A DNA stretch of 64,000 nucleotides from Hygrocybe punicea (Eukaryota; Basidiomycota; Agaricomycetes; Agaricales; Hygrophoraceae). Under the pieces are notes generated by a model that ran no database searches, was not told the origin of the DNA, and saw only the letters and a program-made list of their open reading frames with translations. Positions 1 through 12,654 of this stretch are shown here, in pieces (the stretch's first letter is position 1; each line of letters begins with the position of its first letter). Both the position numbers and the translations under genes were made by a program. The stretch spans positions 5,890,001-5,954,000 of the forward strand of contig OY744465.1 of the NCBI GenBank assembly GCA_963556145.1, read 5' to 3'.

Positions 1-243
1 CATTAGCGCTGGTCGACAGTGAGTTTACTGAGGTAACAAACATATCAATTCAATGAATAATAACTAATGTACACACAGAATGCGACGATAGGTCGAATCA
101 AAGCACCTCATCCTTCTCTCAATACAAAGACAAGGATTAATATCAAACATATTGTGGGATATGTCCAGTTGACTGATGATGGTGAAGATGTCATAGAAAC
201 CCGAAGACGTTTGACCAACCTCAGGATGAATGAAGCCAATTAA
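1..243 (+). CDS. Element X gene 4, 3' tail (copy A, partial)
   Basis: This is the last part of element X gene 4, cut by the window edge. Bases 1-32 are the end of the penultimate exon; a short intron follows (GT at 33, AG at 77-78), and the final exon runs from 79 to a TAA at 241-243. The final exon encodes a peptide ending TRRRLTNLRMNEAN. It aligns without gaps to the last exons of the two complete copies at 33090-34151 and 52609-53670, but with more substitutions, so this is an older, diverged copy. The product is a member of a basidiomycete family of unknown function (see 33090-34151). The rest of the gene lies left of the window. Confidence 0.6.
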
Positions 244-594
244 TATCTATTATAATTACGTTGTACAGTCACATGTGAACATCAATTTTATATAATATTA
301 TGTTCTGCAATACGTTCACAAGTGAAATAACAACACAAATAGTTTCATAAAGTGACTGGATATCTGAATATTATTCAATCGTAAAAAGTCGTCATCATTT
401 TCCTGTGAATATAACTATTCAAACCAATATGGTATTTCTCGTTCAATGGTCCAGCCTAACATGCATGGACATTTGTTCAGTACCTTTCAAAAACATAAAT
501 GAAAGTATTCGACCTTAAAATTAATTGACAAATGTATGTATTGTACACACATATCATATAAAATTTATATTATTGTGTAGTAAGAATGGGTTAC

Positions 595-1405
595 TTTGGA
601 AAATTTGCTGAACACTTTGTTGAACAATATTGGACCCATGTAGCTACATCACAACAACATCCGATATACTGCACTTAGATCTTGCCTTTCCACTGCCAGA
701 CATCTGATATACTGCACATACCATTGGCTGTGCAATGGCAATACCCCTGATTAAAACCGGGACACTTGTCGAACACTTTGTTGAACACTGTTGAACGGTT
801 CGGCCTGTTCAACCGGTGTTGAACAAGTGTATCATTAATAATACAATGCGCATTGTAAATCTAGCTACACCTTATATAATGTACGTAACTTTATTTATGC
901 AATTGTAATGCTTCAGATGAAGCCTGGAACACTTGTCGAACAGCTTGTCGAACACTGTTCGGCCTGTTCAACAAGTGTTCGACTAGTGCATCATTAATAA
1001 ATTCAATGTGCATTTTAAATCTAGCTACATGCCATATAATGTATGTACCATTATTTATGTAATTGTAATGCTTCAAATTGAAGCTTGGACACTTGTAGAA
1101 TGGCTTGTCAAACCCTGTTCGGCCTGTTCGACAAGTGTTTGACTAGTGCATCATTAATAAATTCAATGTGCATTTTAAATCTAGCTACATGCCATATGAT
1201 GTATGTACCATTATTTATGTAATTGTAATGCTTCAGATGAAGCCTGGGACACATGTCGAACACCTTGTCGAACACTGTTCAGCCTGTTCAACAAGTGTTC
1301 AACAAGTGCATCATTAATACCTTTATTTGTGCAATTGTAACGCTTCAGATTGAAGCTTGAACACTTGTTGAACACCTTGTTGAACACTGTTCACCCCATC
1401 TGACC
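595..1405. repeat. Element X right subterminal palindrome array (copy A)
   Basis: About five degenerate palindromic clusters made of the half-site CTTGTCGAACA and its complement lie near 765-830, 930-990, 1095-1145, 1250-1310 and 1360-1395. They are separated by about 165 bp of AT-rich spacer that is itself repeated. The same layout occurs in the right arrays at 34500-35370 and 53955-54790 and, inverted, at 8760-9870. Short open frames across this stretch are by-products of the repeats, not genes. Confidence 0.75.
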
Positions 1406-1496
1406 AGTATCCGATGTTCCTCCTGTAAATAATTCCAATACCTATTGCACAATATATGTATTTGTAGACACATTTGATATATGGTTGTTAATTACA

Positions 1497-1814
1497 CTGG
1501 CAGTTCCTCAGAGTCAAGCTGGGACACTGGTTGAACCCATCACAGAGCAATGTTCAGTGCCTTCCACTCATGTTAATTGGTAGTATTACTTATTCCCAAT
1601 TTGGAACCTGTGATCTGGCTACATTATTGTTCTTTCTGATTGGGACAACAAATTCTCACAGTCAGCTCTGCCCAGTCTCATGGTTTCATAATTATTCTCA
1701 GGGCTTCAAAATTGTTCCCACAGTTTCACAAAATTGTTCCCATGGCTTGGCAAATTAGAGTGTGACCCTGAGTTTGAGAATCCACCGTATAGAACGATTC
1801 CCTTATAGGGACTC
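1497..1814 (+). repeat. Element X conserved right terminus (copy A)
   Basis: About 320 bp shared with 35461-35785, with 54890-55129 and, inverted, with 8343-8700. It contains tandem short motifs around AAATTGTTCCCAC and finishes with a small hairpin-forming CCCTTATAGGG followed by ACTC. Directly beyond it (from about 1815) the sequence is Helitron 2 coding DNA, so this end sits inside that gene. The four copies agree up to CTC and then differ, placing the element boundary within a few bases of 1814. Confidence 0.75.
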
Positions 1815-3050
1815 ATAACAGACTCAGTGCAATCAGACTCATTGTCCTCTGAATCACATTCTATAAAATTATCATCATCTTTGATGTTCAGATCATCAAA
1901 TTCTATGCTCAAGTCATTACTGGTAGATGATACATTAGATCTCGAAGTTTTTTTGTGAGTTGCAGTTTGTGGCTCAGATTCCAAGACATCTAACTCATCA
2001 TCACTGTTTATTTCATCATGAGGTTTTTGAATGTTTCTCTTGATTCTTTCTGCACCCTGCACCCATTCATATAAATTCATGTCTTCATAATGAGTTGGTC
2101 TATAAATATAGTCATGCACAGCAGATAGTCCTATGAATTTTCCCTTTTGATTGTGCAGTACAACCTTTTCTGAGTCAACTTGCATGTCATCATTGTCATC
2201 AGGGTTCCAAGCCTTTTGGACTTCCTTCACATAGTTCCTCCAATAAACAGGAATGAACTTGTGACTGGTATAATGGTCAGGGTTTCCAAGTAGATACATT
2301 GAAGCCATTGGACCACCAATTTCAAGTCTTGCAGTCAAAGCATTTGTGATCTGGGTGATGAGTTTTCTAGCTTTGTCTTTTGTTTTCATGGATCCTCCAA
2401 GCATTTCTGAGTTTCTGTCAAGCACACTTCTGATGGGTTCAAATATGCTATAGGTTTTCAAACCAGGTTTTGTAATATAGTCAGAAATATATGCTACAAT
2501 TGCTTTGATTGCAGTACCAGAAAGGAGACTTGTAATATCAGAATTGCAACAAAGTAGGAATGTCACAAGTGGTGTCAATGTATTAATCCATGCTTTACCC
2601 TTCTTCATATTCAATGCACCAGTTTTTGGGTCTACTTGTGTTGATTCGAACACAGGTCTGGGAAATCTAGCTTTGCATTTACCATGTTTGTTCATGCAAC
2701 TGGGTCTGTCTTTTCTCTGGACTTTCTCATTGTTAGAACGGTTTCTGCCACAATTATGAACATTGGAGTGTAAAATCAAATGATCAACGGTGTTTGCATA
2801 TCTGTCCCACCATGAATTCACCTGTTTGCAATCATTACAATTATTGTCACTGTTCACATCATGTTTATTTGTACACATAGGTGGTGGTGCTTCAGGCAAA
2901 GTCTGAGTGGGATCCTTATAGTCTTCTTGTTCAGATTTCTGGTTTACTTTAGCTTTGACTTCATCCATTGTGCCAGTCATGAATTCACCAATATGCACAC
3001 TTTCTAGATACTCCACAAACACTTGCTGAAAGTCTGAGTTGAATGTGGTA
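1815..3050 (-). pseudogene. Helitron 2 Rep protein, 3' fragment
   Basis: The reading frame is homologous to the Helitron 1 protein from just after its HUH motif (SDFQ..FVEYLESV.IG.FMTG) through the two-tyrosine region (AIVAYISDYITK) to an acidic linker rich in D and E. It stops there because the element X terminus begins at 1814, so the whole SF1 helicase half is missing. On its upstream side homology ends near 3050, where about 140 bp of gene including the HUH motif are lost and the 8-kb insertion begins. The 5' part of the same gene continues at 11020. Clearly a dead fragment; the family is Helitron Rep-helicase of the fungal type. Confidence 0.85.
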
Positions 3051-4035
3051 GTAAGAATATAGTGAAGGAGTACACTACCTGGGTGAACCAAGGCAGTGAG
3101 AAAACAAGAAAGTGAGACAACCCCTGTTTCTCGATGTGGGTTTGGGTTGACCCGGAGGTAGGGAAAGGTTTATACACCTGTGAGTTAGGGATTACGCCCG
3201 TAAAAAGGGATATAGTGAAGCTACACAGGTGGGACCCATGAGGTGATAGCAGCATGCAAAGCGAGGGGCTCTCATCTATTAGACTTGAGTAAAATTATTT
3301 TTTAAACTCAAGAAATATGACCAGACTGCTAACATACCTCTTGTGGGAATTTCGGGGGTCCTGTTATTTGGAACTACTCTGGAACTTTTGGGCCTCACGG
3401 AGTTTCAGCAATGGCTGCACAATAACCTAACTCTTGGTGTGAACCATTTCTGCCTGTACTCATCCTATACAAACCACTTGCCACCAGGTTAACCAGATTG
3501 CGTTACCCTTCCTCATCTTAGTAGGTTCTATTAAAGCACCATTTGAACCGAAACTCTTACTTTCAACATGGTAGTGGTTTGTGCATTTTCTCTCTTACTT
3601 ATCCATTTGACATCAATCAGTACTTCGATGGCATCGAAGTGATGCTACCCTGTCTTGCAGTGACCACTTTGATCATTTTTATTTATTTCACACACACATC
3701 TCTGGCCAAAACACTGCCAAAACATGCATTGCAGCTGCCCAATCAGCCCTGCAGGTGGTCCATTATAGTGGCACTAGCTGGGCCTGTTGTAGTGACGTGA
3801 TTCCTCAATACATCCAGAACGCTGTAACTGGGAGGTGCTATAATCCATACAATGGGCTTATTGATGTTCCGGCCCAGCTTGGCCTGAAAGCTCTGGCTTT
3901 GGCCTGGCCTGAGGGGGCTCCAGCCTCAACAAAGATTGGGCCAGGCCAACAGCCGTGGCTTGGGCCAAACAAAGCCACAGCTTTTGTATATATTCTGGTC
4001 TATACTAATCAGAACATACACCAGACATAACTTAA

Positions 4036-5600
4036 ATATCATCATCTTCCTCAATCCGCAATTCATCCCAGCCTTGCTCATCTGTTCCAAACTCAGCAGG
4101 ATCCTCTTCATCACCAGGATCTTCATCACCCTCCAGCTCTGCTTCCAAAGTTGATGAGGGAGCTGCTTCATGAAACAATAAGTCATGTCATATAGCACAT
4201 TTAACACACTGAAGAGCTTCAACAATGTCTCCTTTGAGATGGCTTCAGCATTTGCTAATGGTAATCTCACTGTGCGAGAAAGCCTTCTCACTTGAAATGG
4301 ACGATGCCATGATTGAGAGGTAATCCCAGGCTAATGAAGCCCAGACAGGATGGCAGTGAGAGTTGACCTTCCAGACCATATTAGTGGATTGTTGAGGCAC
4401 TGTATGAGTTAAAACTTACACCCCACCATTCAATGATGGTCCAACCCTCTGAGACATGCTCAACAACATCCAGATAAGCATGGAACTCATGCAGCCATGG
4501 CCAGTGAGGATCTTCAGGCGCTGTTGGACTTGTATCAGCATTTGTAACATCTACTCAACTCTTGGAGAAGAGTGCTGAGCAACGATTTGCATGATGGCCC
4601 CAATTGCTTGATACTCAGTTGGCCACATAACAATAGAAAGTGTTCCTTGAACTGGGAATATAATATTAGTGCCAGCTAAACACCTCAAGAACAAACACAC
4701 TATTTCCGCAATACACTTTTCAGCATAATCTTGGAGTTCAGCTTTCCACTACTTCTTGAAATGTGTCATGTTTTTCCAAGGATCAAGGACTAATAAACAT
4801 CGGTATGGTAAGAAACTGAAAATAGGATAGTGTACCCATTGTCATTATGTATGCAGGGCAATCAGATGTTTTCTTGTAATACTTGTTGATCTTCGAACAT
4901 GCACTGTCTAGTGCCTCAGCGAATTGTGCATATTTTCGGTGCTCAGCATGAGATGATGCAGGGCCTCGAGAGTGGGGATGGCATATGGGAGAGTGGCAGC
5001 TTTGTCATGTGAGAACACTTATTGCGCATTATTGGCATGCTAAAATGATGTCAATGTCACTGGCAGTCTGATCAAAAGTAATCTAAACTCACACTATGGA
5101 GACCAAGGAATGTGTTATTTCAACCTCATTCTTCGTTATCAAGTTTTAGTCTATGGATTTTGTCACGGCTGGCCAACCACATTGAGTAAAAATCCATCTG
5201 AGTCAACGGCTACAGGATTCCCTAGCATTGCACGTTTCCATTTGGCTGTCTTAGTGGTTAGGATGTTTCAAATGAGATGGAGAACATATGCCATATCTGG
5301 TTTTGGCTGGATATCCTCCTCATCCTCCTCATTGTTGTTGACGTCAATAATGACAGAACGTGAGCACTTGGATTGTGGAATGGGGGCAGTGTTGGGTGAA
5401 GTCTCCCTCTGTGGAGGCTGAGGTGAATGTGGTGACGGTGATGGTGGTAGCTGAAGAGATGTGTTGGGAGAGCTAGATGGGGTCTCGTGTTGAGGGCCAG
5501 GCTGATCTTGGCAGGTATGGAAATCTTGCACAGCTTGGTGTTGAAATGAGACTTGTGTGGGTTCAGTGTAGTGGCGAGGTCAGGGTGGCTGTGGAACAAT
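4036..5600 (-). pseudogene. hAT-family transposase remnant
   Basis: Reading the minus strand across several frames gives recognisable hAT pieces. Near 4310-4170 there is a dimerisation-type segment (ASSISSEKAFSHSEIT, then a stop, then DIVEALQCVKCA), followed by a very acidic C-terminal tail (EGDEDPGDEEDPAEFG) ending near 4036. Upstream, near 4870-4920, a segment reads KINKYYKKTSDCPAYIMTMG, which resembles the hAT block before the dimerisation domain. Stops and frameshifts separate these pieces. Further upstream, 5260-5530 encodes a Pro/Ser-rich then Asp/Glu-rich stretch that could be its N-terminal half. The RNase-H catalytic residues are not identifiable. A decayed copy; the family call rests on the dimerisation motif. 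Confidence 0.65.
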
Positions 5601-6483
5601 GATCCTAGCCTGGGGGTGTCAGCGCAGAAGTGACAAGGAATAGTTTAGCAAGCTTTAGTAAAGTGATAAGTAGTGTTGCTACAACTCGACCCAAAACCAG
5701 CTTACAAGCTGAAGCTGGTCATGTGATTTGACCCAGCTAACTGAGCTTCTCCCGAGACCTGGTCGGCTGATGCCACTGTGACTTCGGCTTTAACCATGAT
5801 CAAAAGTCGGCTTGTCGAATCTGTGAAGTCTATCAACTCTCACATGTGCAAGTCTGTCACATCTACAGTCATCTCTAAGGAATAATGGGGGTATAATGCA
5901 TTAACTGGACATATCAGGTTTTTGCTGATTAGTTTTTTACCTTTTTCCACAGCACACACTTTTTTCTGCCATTAAGTTCATGAAAGGGGGTTATATATTT
6001 GTAGCATAGAGTAAAGATGAGAATAATAATAGCTATAGACACAATAGTGAGGCTGTTGTTATAGTTTCTGAGTCAAGCAAAGAATAAGAACGTGGGTCAG
6101 ATGGTAAATTTACTTATTCCAGAAGTTCAGTGCTCAGCATGACGTGATGTAATCCAATGTGCTCTGAGCGGCTTCACCAAATGGTGACATGTTGTGAACA
6201 AGATTGGCTTCATAGGCAATAGGACCACAATACAAATAACTTTGTTAGGGTGTACAATGGTCACATACATATGAACTACAAGAACAAGAAGCTACCGTGC
6301 ATGGAGAAAGCACACAGAGGTGCTGGGTGCAGAAAAAGTCCATAAATGAGCATTGAGGGTAGGGAGAACTAATGAGAGAAGGCATGATGGGACTCAGCGA
6401 GGGAGAGTGATGGAGAATTTTTGCGAGTTGGAGATTGTAATCTGCATGAATTGTGAGATCAATATCAACCATTGATGTGATAC
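5601..6483. other. No recognisable gene
   Basis: About 880 bp of AT-rich sequence without a coding frame I can support. It separates the hAT remnant from the kinase pseudogene. I see no repeat shared with the rest of the window. Confidence 0.4.
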
Positions 6484-7440
6484 TCACCCTGTGTGGCGCT
6501 TGGGAGAATGATTGTGTTTGAGTTGCAAGATCTTGCCTTTGTTTCTAATGTCCTTTCTTACAACTTCAGCACCAGCAACATCCCAATCAAATCCTACATC
6601 ACTCTGAAACCCCTCCTTCAATAAAAGATCATTGAAGAGACCATAACAATAGTCATAGTCGGGTCTGGCTTCAAAAGAGAGTGAGCAGGAGTGTTGAAGA
6701 AAAGTGCAAAACTCGACAGGGAGCCCCTGGAACTTGGCATGTGTCATGATTCCTCGTTTACAGTCTAAAATCGTGTTCTTGCCATGTCCTAAACCTTGCC
6801 AGGGTAAAAAACCCCAAAGAAAGTAAAGCAACATGTAAGCAAGGGATTCCAGGTCATCCCACCTTCCAAGTTCAAGGCCCAAGTGAGTGTTAATGGATGC
6901 AAAGGTAGTGGTTCCGATGAAGCTAAGACCCTTGGTGTATGGAATGTGTATGTGTGTATTGGAATCTCTAAACTCCTTCAATAGCCTGAAATCAATGAGG
7001 TACACCAAGTTGGTTTGGTTCCCAATGATGATATTACTGGGTTTGAGATCACAGTGAATGAAATTGCGAGTATGAATGTATTGCAGGCAATGGAGCTACA
7101 CGTAGCACATGGTAGTCCATTAATTATCACTGCAGAGGGTGATTTACTTCCCAACTGCTGAGCCAGGAGTAATATGATTAGGATTGAGAACTGGAAATGA
7201 CAGTGAACAAAGAGATCCTCAAGGGATGGGCCAAGACATTCAGACACCATGACATTGAAGCTGGATTCTACACCAAACCAATGGACAAGAGGGATACCAA
7301 TGCCTCTGCTAAGTTTCTTGTAGACAAGAAACTCATGTTCCAGTGTATGTTCTATTCCTAGTGAATGGCACGGGTATGGGTAAACCAGGGGGTTTTGCCG
7401 TGGGTTTAGCCTCGGGTCTGGGTCCAGGTCACACTTTTGT
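6484..7440 (-). pseudogene. Casein kinase 1-like protein kinase, degenerate
   Basis: In two frames the minus strand carries a CK1 kinase domain. The N-lobe piece (about 7380-7190) reads LEHEFLVYKKLSRGIGIPL, then WFGVESSFNVMV and LGPSLEDLF. After a frameshift the catalytic region reads HCDLKPSN and then VYLIDFRLLKEFRD. After that comes IPYTKGLSFIGTTTFASINT with LGLELGRWDDLESLAYMLLY, the CK1 signature region, and FDWDVA near the end. The catalytic loop has HCD in place of HRD and the DFG motif has become DFR, so a functional kinase is not expected. The glycine loop and lysine of the N-lobe are missing. It probably represents a CK1 gene fragment carried by or caught in transposons. Confidence 0.8.
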
Positions 7441-7639
7441 GACCCGCGGCTGTACACGGGTAACCCGTGATGACAGGTCACATAAGTGATGTGTTGCATT
7501 CAACTTGAACGTGACGCGTTGAACAACAAGGCAGAGACCAGTATGAAGCTGGCCTCTGCTCAAGGTAAGTTGTTTCCTTTCTTTTACATCATTACTTACG
7601 AAATTTACAGATACAACTACAGCTTCACCCACGAAATGC

Positions 7640-7937
7640 CAATGCAAACATAGCTGCAAATGGCCACAATGAAACGACAATGACTAAAATGACAATGACG
7701 ATGACAGTGACGGCGACTGCAAGGGCCACGGCGGCAACACCAAGCAAAGCAAGCCTGGGTGAGTCGACGATGCAAATGATGATGACTAACATGACAACGA
7801 CGACTAAAACGATGACGACGACTAAAACGACGACAATGACGATGACAGCGACAGCGAGCGCAAGGGCCACGGCGGCAATGCCAAGCAAAGCAAGCCGGGG
7901 GAGTGGTGCACCCACCCCCGGTTGCCAGGTGAGTTGA
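7640..7937. repeat. GAC/ACG-rich minisatellite with two long direct repeats
   Basis: Dense ATGACGACG-type triplet repeats surround two copies of a roughly 37-bp unit containing CAAGGGCCACGGCGGCAA, at about 7719-7756 and 7860-7898, 141 bp apart. All frames stay open on both strands because of the repeat structure, so the apparent peptides (Met/Thr-rich or Val/Ile-rich) are most likely artefacts. Confidence 0.65.
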
Positions 7938-8342
7938 CAATGAATCTATTCATCTGCCAGGACCACCAGTAACCACTATGGCCCACACGTCCAACGACAC
8001 AGCCCCTGCCCATCTGTCAATATGTCTGGATCGGCGCACCATGCCGGGCCAGCCCATTCCACCTCATGAACACACGGCGACACGTCAATTGACATGCGTC
8101 CGGTGTTGTTCGTGGGGAGTGTTTCTTAGAAAAACAGTTCCTCACCAAGGGTTTCCAGAGTGCAACTTTGATTGGGAAATTACCTTGTTGTTTGGCAAGG
8201 GTGGATTTGTCCTTGTTTCAACTCAATGTACTTACTCACTTGCTAGTGGGGTTATAGGTTGAACCTAGTGATGATAGTTATATGAGATAACAATACAGTT
8301 ATCTTATGTCAGTTGTTATTAGATAACAAGGCAGTTATTCCG

Positions 8343-8700
8343 AGTCCCTATAAGGGGATCATTCTATACGGTGGATTCTCAAACTCAGGGTCAGACTCTA
8401 ATTTGCCAAGCCATCGGAACAATTTTGAAGCCCTGAGAATAATTATGAAACCGTGTGACTGAGTGGAGCTGACTGTGAGAAGTTCTTGTCCCAATCAGAA
8501 AGAACAACAATGCAGCCAGATCACAGGTTCCAAATTGGGAATGGGTAGTGCTACAGGTTGATGGTTTTATTACACTACTCAACTGCATCGTTAGAGCAAT
8601 GTGCACCTTGTGAAATAGGGATGAGTGGAAGGCACTGAACATTGCTCTGTGTTGTGTTCAACCAGTGTCCCATCTGGATTCTGAGGAACTGCCAGTGTAA
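8343..8700 (-). repeat. Element X terminus, inverted copy (copy D)
   Basis: Reverse complement of the right terminus seen at 1497-1814, 35461-35785 and 54890-55129, starting with GAGTCCCTATAAGG at 8343. It is followed rightward by an inverted palindrome array. No element X gene follows, so this is either a truncated copy or a short non-autonomous derivative. Confidence 0.7.
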
Positions 8701-8759
8701 TTAACAACCATACATAAAATGTGTCTACAAATACATATATTGTACAATATGTATTAGAA

Positions 8760-9870
8760 GTATTTACAGGAGGAGCATCAAACACTGGTCAGACAGGCCA
8801 AACAGCATTTGACAAGGTGTTCAACATGTGTTCCAGGTGTACTCGGAGGCATTGCAATTACATACTTTATGTACCTTATATGGAATGTAGCTATATTTGC
8901 AATGCACATTGTATTTATTAATGAGGCACTTGTCCAACACTTGTCAAACAGGCTGAACAGTGTTTGACAAGGTGTTCAGCAAGTGTCCAAGCTTCAATCT
9001 CAAGCATTAAAATCACACAAATAATGATACGTACATTATATACATTATATGAGGTGTAGTTAGATTTACAATGCACATTGAATTTGCTAATGATGCACTA
9101 GTCAAACACTTGTTGAACAGGCTGAACAGTGTTCGACAAGGTGTTCGACAAGTGTCCAAGCTTCAATCAGAAGCATTAGAATCACATAAATAATGATACA
9201 TACATTATATACATTATATGAGGTGTAGTTAGATTTACAATGCACATTGAATTTACTAATTATGCAGTTGTCATACACTTGTCGAACAAGCTGAACAGTG
9301 TTCAACAAGTGTTCAACAAGTGTCCCAGCTTTGATCTGGGGCATTGCTCCATGTACAAACACTTGTATGAACGATATATTGCATGTATCTTGGATGTAGC
9401 TACATATACTGAGTTTTTTAGAATTGTAAATAATGTGAACAATGCACCCTCTTCACATATGGCGAATAGTGTTCAACAAGTGTCCCAGCTTTGATCTGGG
9501 GCATTGCTCCATGCACAAACACTTGTATGAATGATATATTGCATGTATCTTGGATGTAGCTACATATACTGAGTTTATTAGAACTGTTAATAATGTGAAC
9601 AGTGCACCCTTGTTGAACAGGCCAAACAGTATTCGACAACTGTTCAACAAGTGTCCCAGCTTTAGTCTGGGGCATTGCCCATGCACATACACTTGTATGA
9701 ACAATATATGGTATGTATCTGCAATATACTAGCTAAGATGTACTGAGTTTGTTAAAATTGTTAATAATGTGCACAGTGTACCCTTGTCGAATGTGGCAAA
9801 TAGTGTTCGACAAGTGTTTGGAAGGTGTCCCAGCTTTACTCTCAGGCATTGTGTTTGCACAAACTCTTGT
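8760..9870 (-). repeat. Element X palindrome array (copy D)
   Basis: Around seven degenerate clusters of CTTGTCGAACA/TGTTCGACAAG half-sites with AT-rich spacers. The clusters near 9300-9330, 9470-9490 and 9615-9660 share spacers that include ACAAACACTTGTATGAA. The order and orientation match an inverted element X right end. Confidence 0.65.
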
Positions 9871-11019
9871 ACAAACAATATATTTGATATATCTGTGATC
9901 TAGCAAATTTACTATATGCATTGAAATTATTATTAATAACCATGCAAACAGTGAGTACCCAATACTGAGAATTTTGAGATATAATGAATACACTTTACCT
10001 TGAATACATTTGCTCTTCACCACACTATACCGATGTCGTAATTGAAATTCTGTCCTCAATAAATTCAAAATTGAAAGTGAACATATCAAGAATTGACATC
10101 ACAAATCTGAACAGAGAGTGATAATGACCTGTTTTGTGTAAAGTCAATGTATAACCTCTGTGCTATGTCAGCAAACTTGTGCAATTCAAACTATGACATG
10201 TATGTGAAGTCGTTGAACATGGTGATATCAATAACTATGTAAAATGAACTGGATATGAGGTAAATTACACAGTAACTATTACTAATGATAAAGTAGTGAA
10301 ATAGTTATATATATGCCAACATTAACACAGTTCAGACTGTTCATGGGTCAGCCTAGGCTGCTCCTCAGCTGATTCTACTGGCCTTGACCCTGGCCCTTGA
10401 GGTCCGGTCCACCTTCAGCTGGCCCTGGCCCTGGCCCTGGGTCATAAGAGCCAGGTCAGGGTTGGCCTGGGGTCAGCCTTGGCCCTCTATCTCAAAAATT
10501 TGTACATGCTCAAAAATCTGTCTCTATGTGCTCTCCAATAACGGTATTTTAATCTACATTGTCATTATTAAAATCAAAATCTCCAATATATTTCTTCATA
10601 ATTTCTCCTTCCACATCAAGCCTTTTATCTGCATACCCAACTTGTAGCTTTTGCAGTCTGCTAAATTTGAATTTCTTCATTTTGAATTATCAAGGATCAT
10701 CAGTGCATGTGCTCAACTATACAGGTTCAAGTTGTACGTATAGCTAGATAGTTATGAGCCATTTTTGGTAGCCTTTGATACTGTGGAGTTATGCACCTGT
10801 CAGGGACCCCAAGGCTAAAAGGATCTCCAACTATGGGAACTAACTATATAAGTTTGGTGGTTTAGGAAATGCTAAAGTATCCATGGTTAGAGTAAGCTAA
10901 ACCACATACTTGTACCCCTAATATCTAAGAGGGCTGGGCTGGCTGTTTACTGACTTAACCCTTTGCCCTTGAATGGAGGGCAGGGCCAGCTAATCACTGG
11001 CCCAGCCCTGGCCAGAATG
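9871..11019. other. Undefined sequence between element X end and Helitron 2
   Basis: No gene I can support. It contains a run of CTGGCC-type repeats at about 10380-10490 and an inverted GGCC-rich motif (CAGGGCCAGC...GGCCCAGCCCTGGCC) at 10980-11019 directly at the junction with Helitron 2. This could be the terminal inverted repeat of a small hAT-type element, but no partner end with a matching 8-bp duplication was found. Confidence 0.35.
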
Positions 11020-12654
11020 GTTTGATCCAACACCAAGAACATGTTTGATAAACAGTTCCACCATAAAGTGAAAGAATCTGGCACCAGTCACTGGATTTTC
11101 AGCAATAAGTCTGTATCGCTCATCATATCCTCTAAGCTCTGGTGTAAAGGTTTCTTTGGTATCAGCAAAATACAAGGACATTGGATGCATGTTATCTGCA
11201 GGTGAAAATGTGATGAACCAGAAAGGTGCACCCACAAAGGACATCAGAGACCAGACTTCATTTCTCATGTATTTCTTGCTTGTGAGTGATCCTTTTACAT
11301 GACTTCCTACATGATCAATGTCTTTAATTAATTGGAAACATAACTTCTCTTCATCTGTTTCTGGAGTGACATGTTCTCCATTTTCCATTTTTCTAGCAAT
11401 GTTATTCAACAAGCCAAGATCAACATCCATTAATCTTTGTGAAATGTGTTCAAATTTTGCCTTTTCAGCTAATAAGTAGCCAGCTGTTGTAGACTCTTTT
11501 ATTTGCTCATGATTGAATGCAATTAAAGGAAAGTGTGCATCTTTCTGAAACCTCTTGTCATAGTACATTAACAAGTGTCTTTTGTGTTTGATTTCAGATA
11601 TGTTGCCTTGAATCAGTGAGTTACCAATACCACCAAGTCCATAGGGAAACAACCATGGCATCATTTGAGGGAACAACTGAGGATTATTGTAGATGGATTG
11701 TGGATCACTCTCATGTCCAATTGCCAGGATCTTTTTATTATCCATCAAATGTTTCAAGGCAATGGCTTTGATGGCTTTGATACTTTTTGTAGAGTACTCT
11801 TCACCTGTCAGACCATGAACTACAAATGGACACATGCCAGTCTCAATTCCTTCTTCCTCTTCCATGTCATTAACAGCAGTGGCTTCTGGGTTTTTGTTGA
11901 CAAAGGTTGTCTGTACTCTACCACAACTGGTATGTCATTCTCAGGATACTGCTTCAAGTTTTCTTCTGAATTCTCCAAGTCAAAATAATCACAATGATTC
12001 AATTTCAACCAATTCAAAGCAGTTACAACTTTGTTTCTTCTAACAAGCAATGGTGTTCTCTCAAAATCAGACTTGGTAGGTTTGCATGGTCCAGTATAAA
12101 TGAATGCAAGTACTTCATCCAACTCCTCAACAGGTGGGGGTAAAATGTCATAAATCTTTGGAGTTGGATTTGCAAATGTAATGGCATTTGCTCTCATTTT
12201 GTGCATTCCTGAAGAAACCCTAACAATGCATCTATTGTGTCTCACTCTAGCAATTAACAGTTGTTCTGCATAAGACAAGTTAGTTAATTCATTAGGAATT
12301 TGTCCAAGCCATAAACCATTTGCCAGAGACATAGCTGGGCATTTTCCTCTGACCAAAGACTTGCAACACTTCTTGCAAATGCCATGGAGATCTTCAATTA
12401 TTATAGGGCTATCTGAAGATTCAATTGGATCATTTACTGAGAAGCGCTCTTTTTGAGTGATACCAGATTGTTTCAAACAACTCAAATTCAAGTCTGTGTA
12501 GCTTTGCAATTGCAGGACTGGTGTTAATCTTCCACAGACAGCACAACCAGATTCAATAAATTTGTTGGGAGAGGCATCACTACAAAATCCTGAAATTATA
12601 GTGTGTTGCAATGTTGCTGAATGTAGTTCTGGAGGGAATTGGATATTGTCTCTG

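Larger units (their letters stand above)
3051..11019. mobile_element. Composite transposon insertion splitting Helitron 2
   Basis: Helitron 2 homology leaves off at about 11020 and resumes at about 3050, so these 8 kb interrupt the gene. The block is a nest of older pieces: a hAT transposase remnant (4036-5600), a casein-kinase-1-like pseudogene (6484-7440), minisatellite DNA (7640-7937) and an inverted element X end (8343-9870). GGCC-rich stretches at 3860-3970, 10380-10490 and 10960-11019 resemble each other and may be terminal repeats of hAT-type elements, but I could not find a clean target-site duplication. The stretch 3051-3860 holds nothing I recognise. Confidence 0.6.

Noticed and set aside
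7617..7940. Membrane or Cys-rich protein on the minus strand
   Set aside because: The frames follow from GTC/GTT-type triplet repeats of the minisatellite; all phases stay open.
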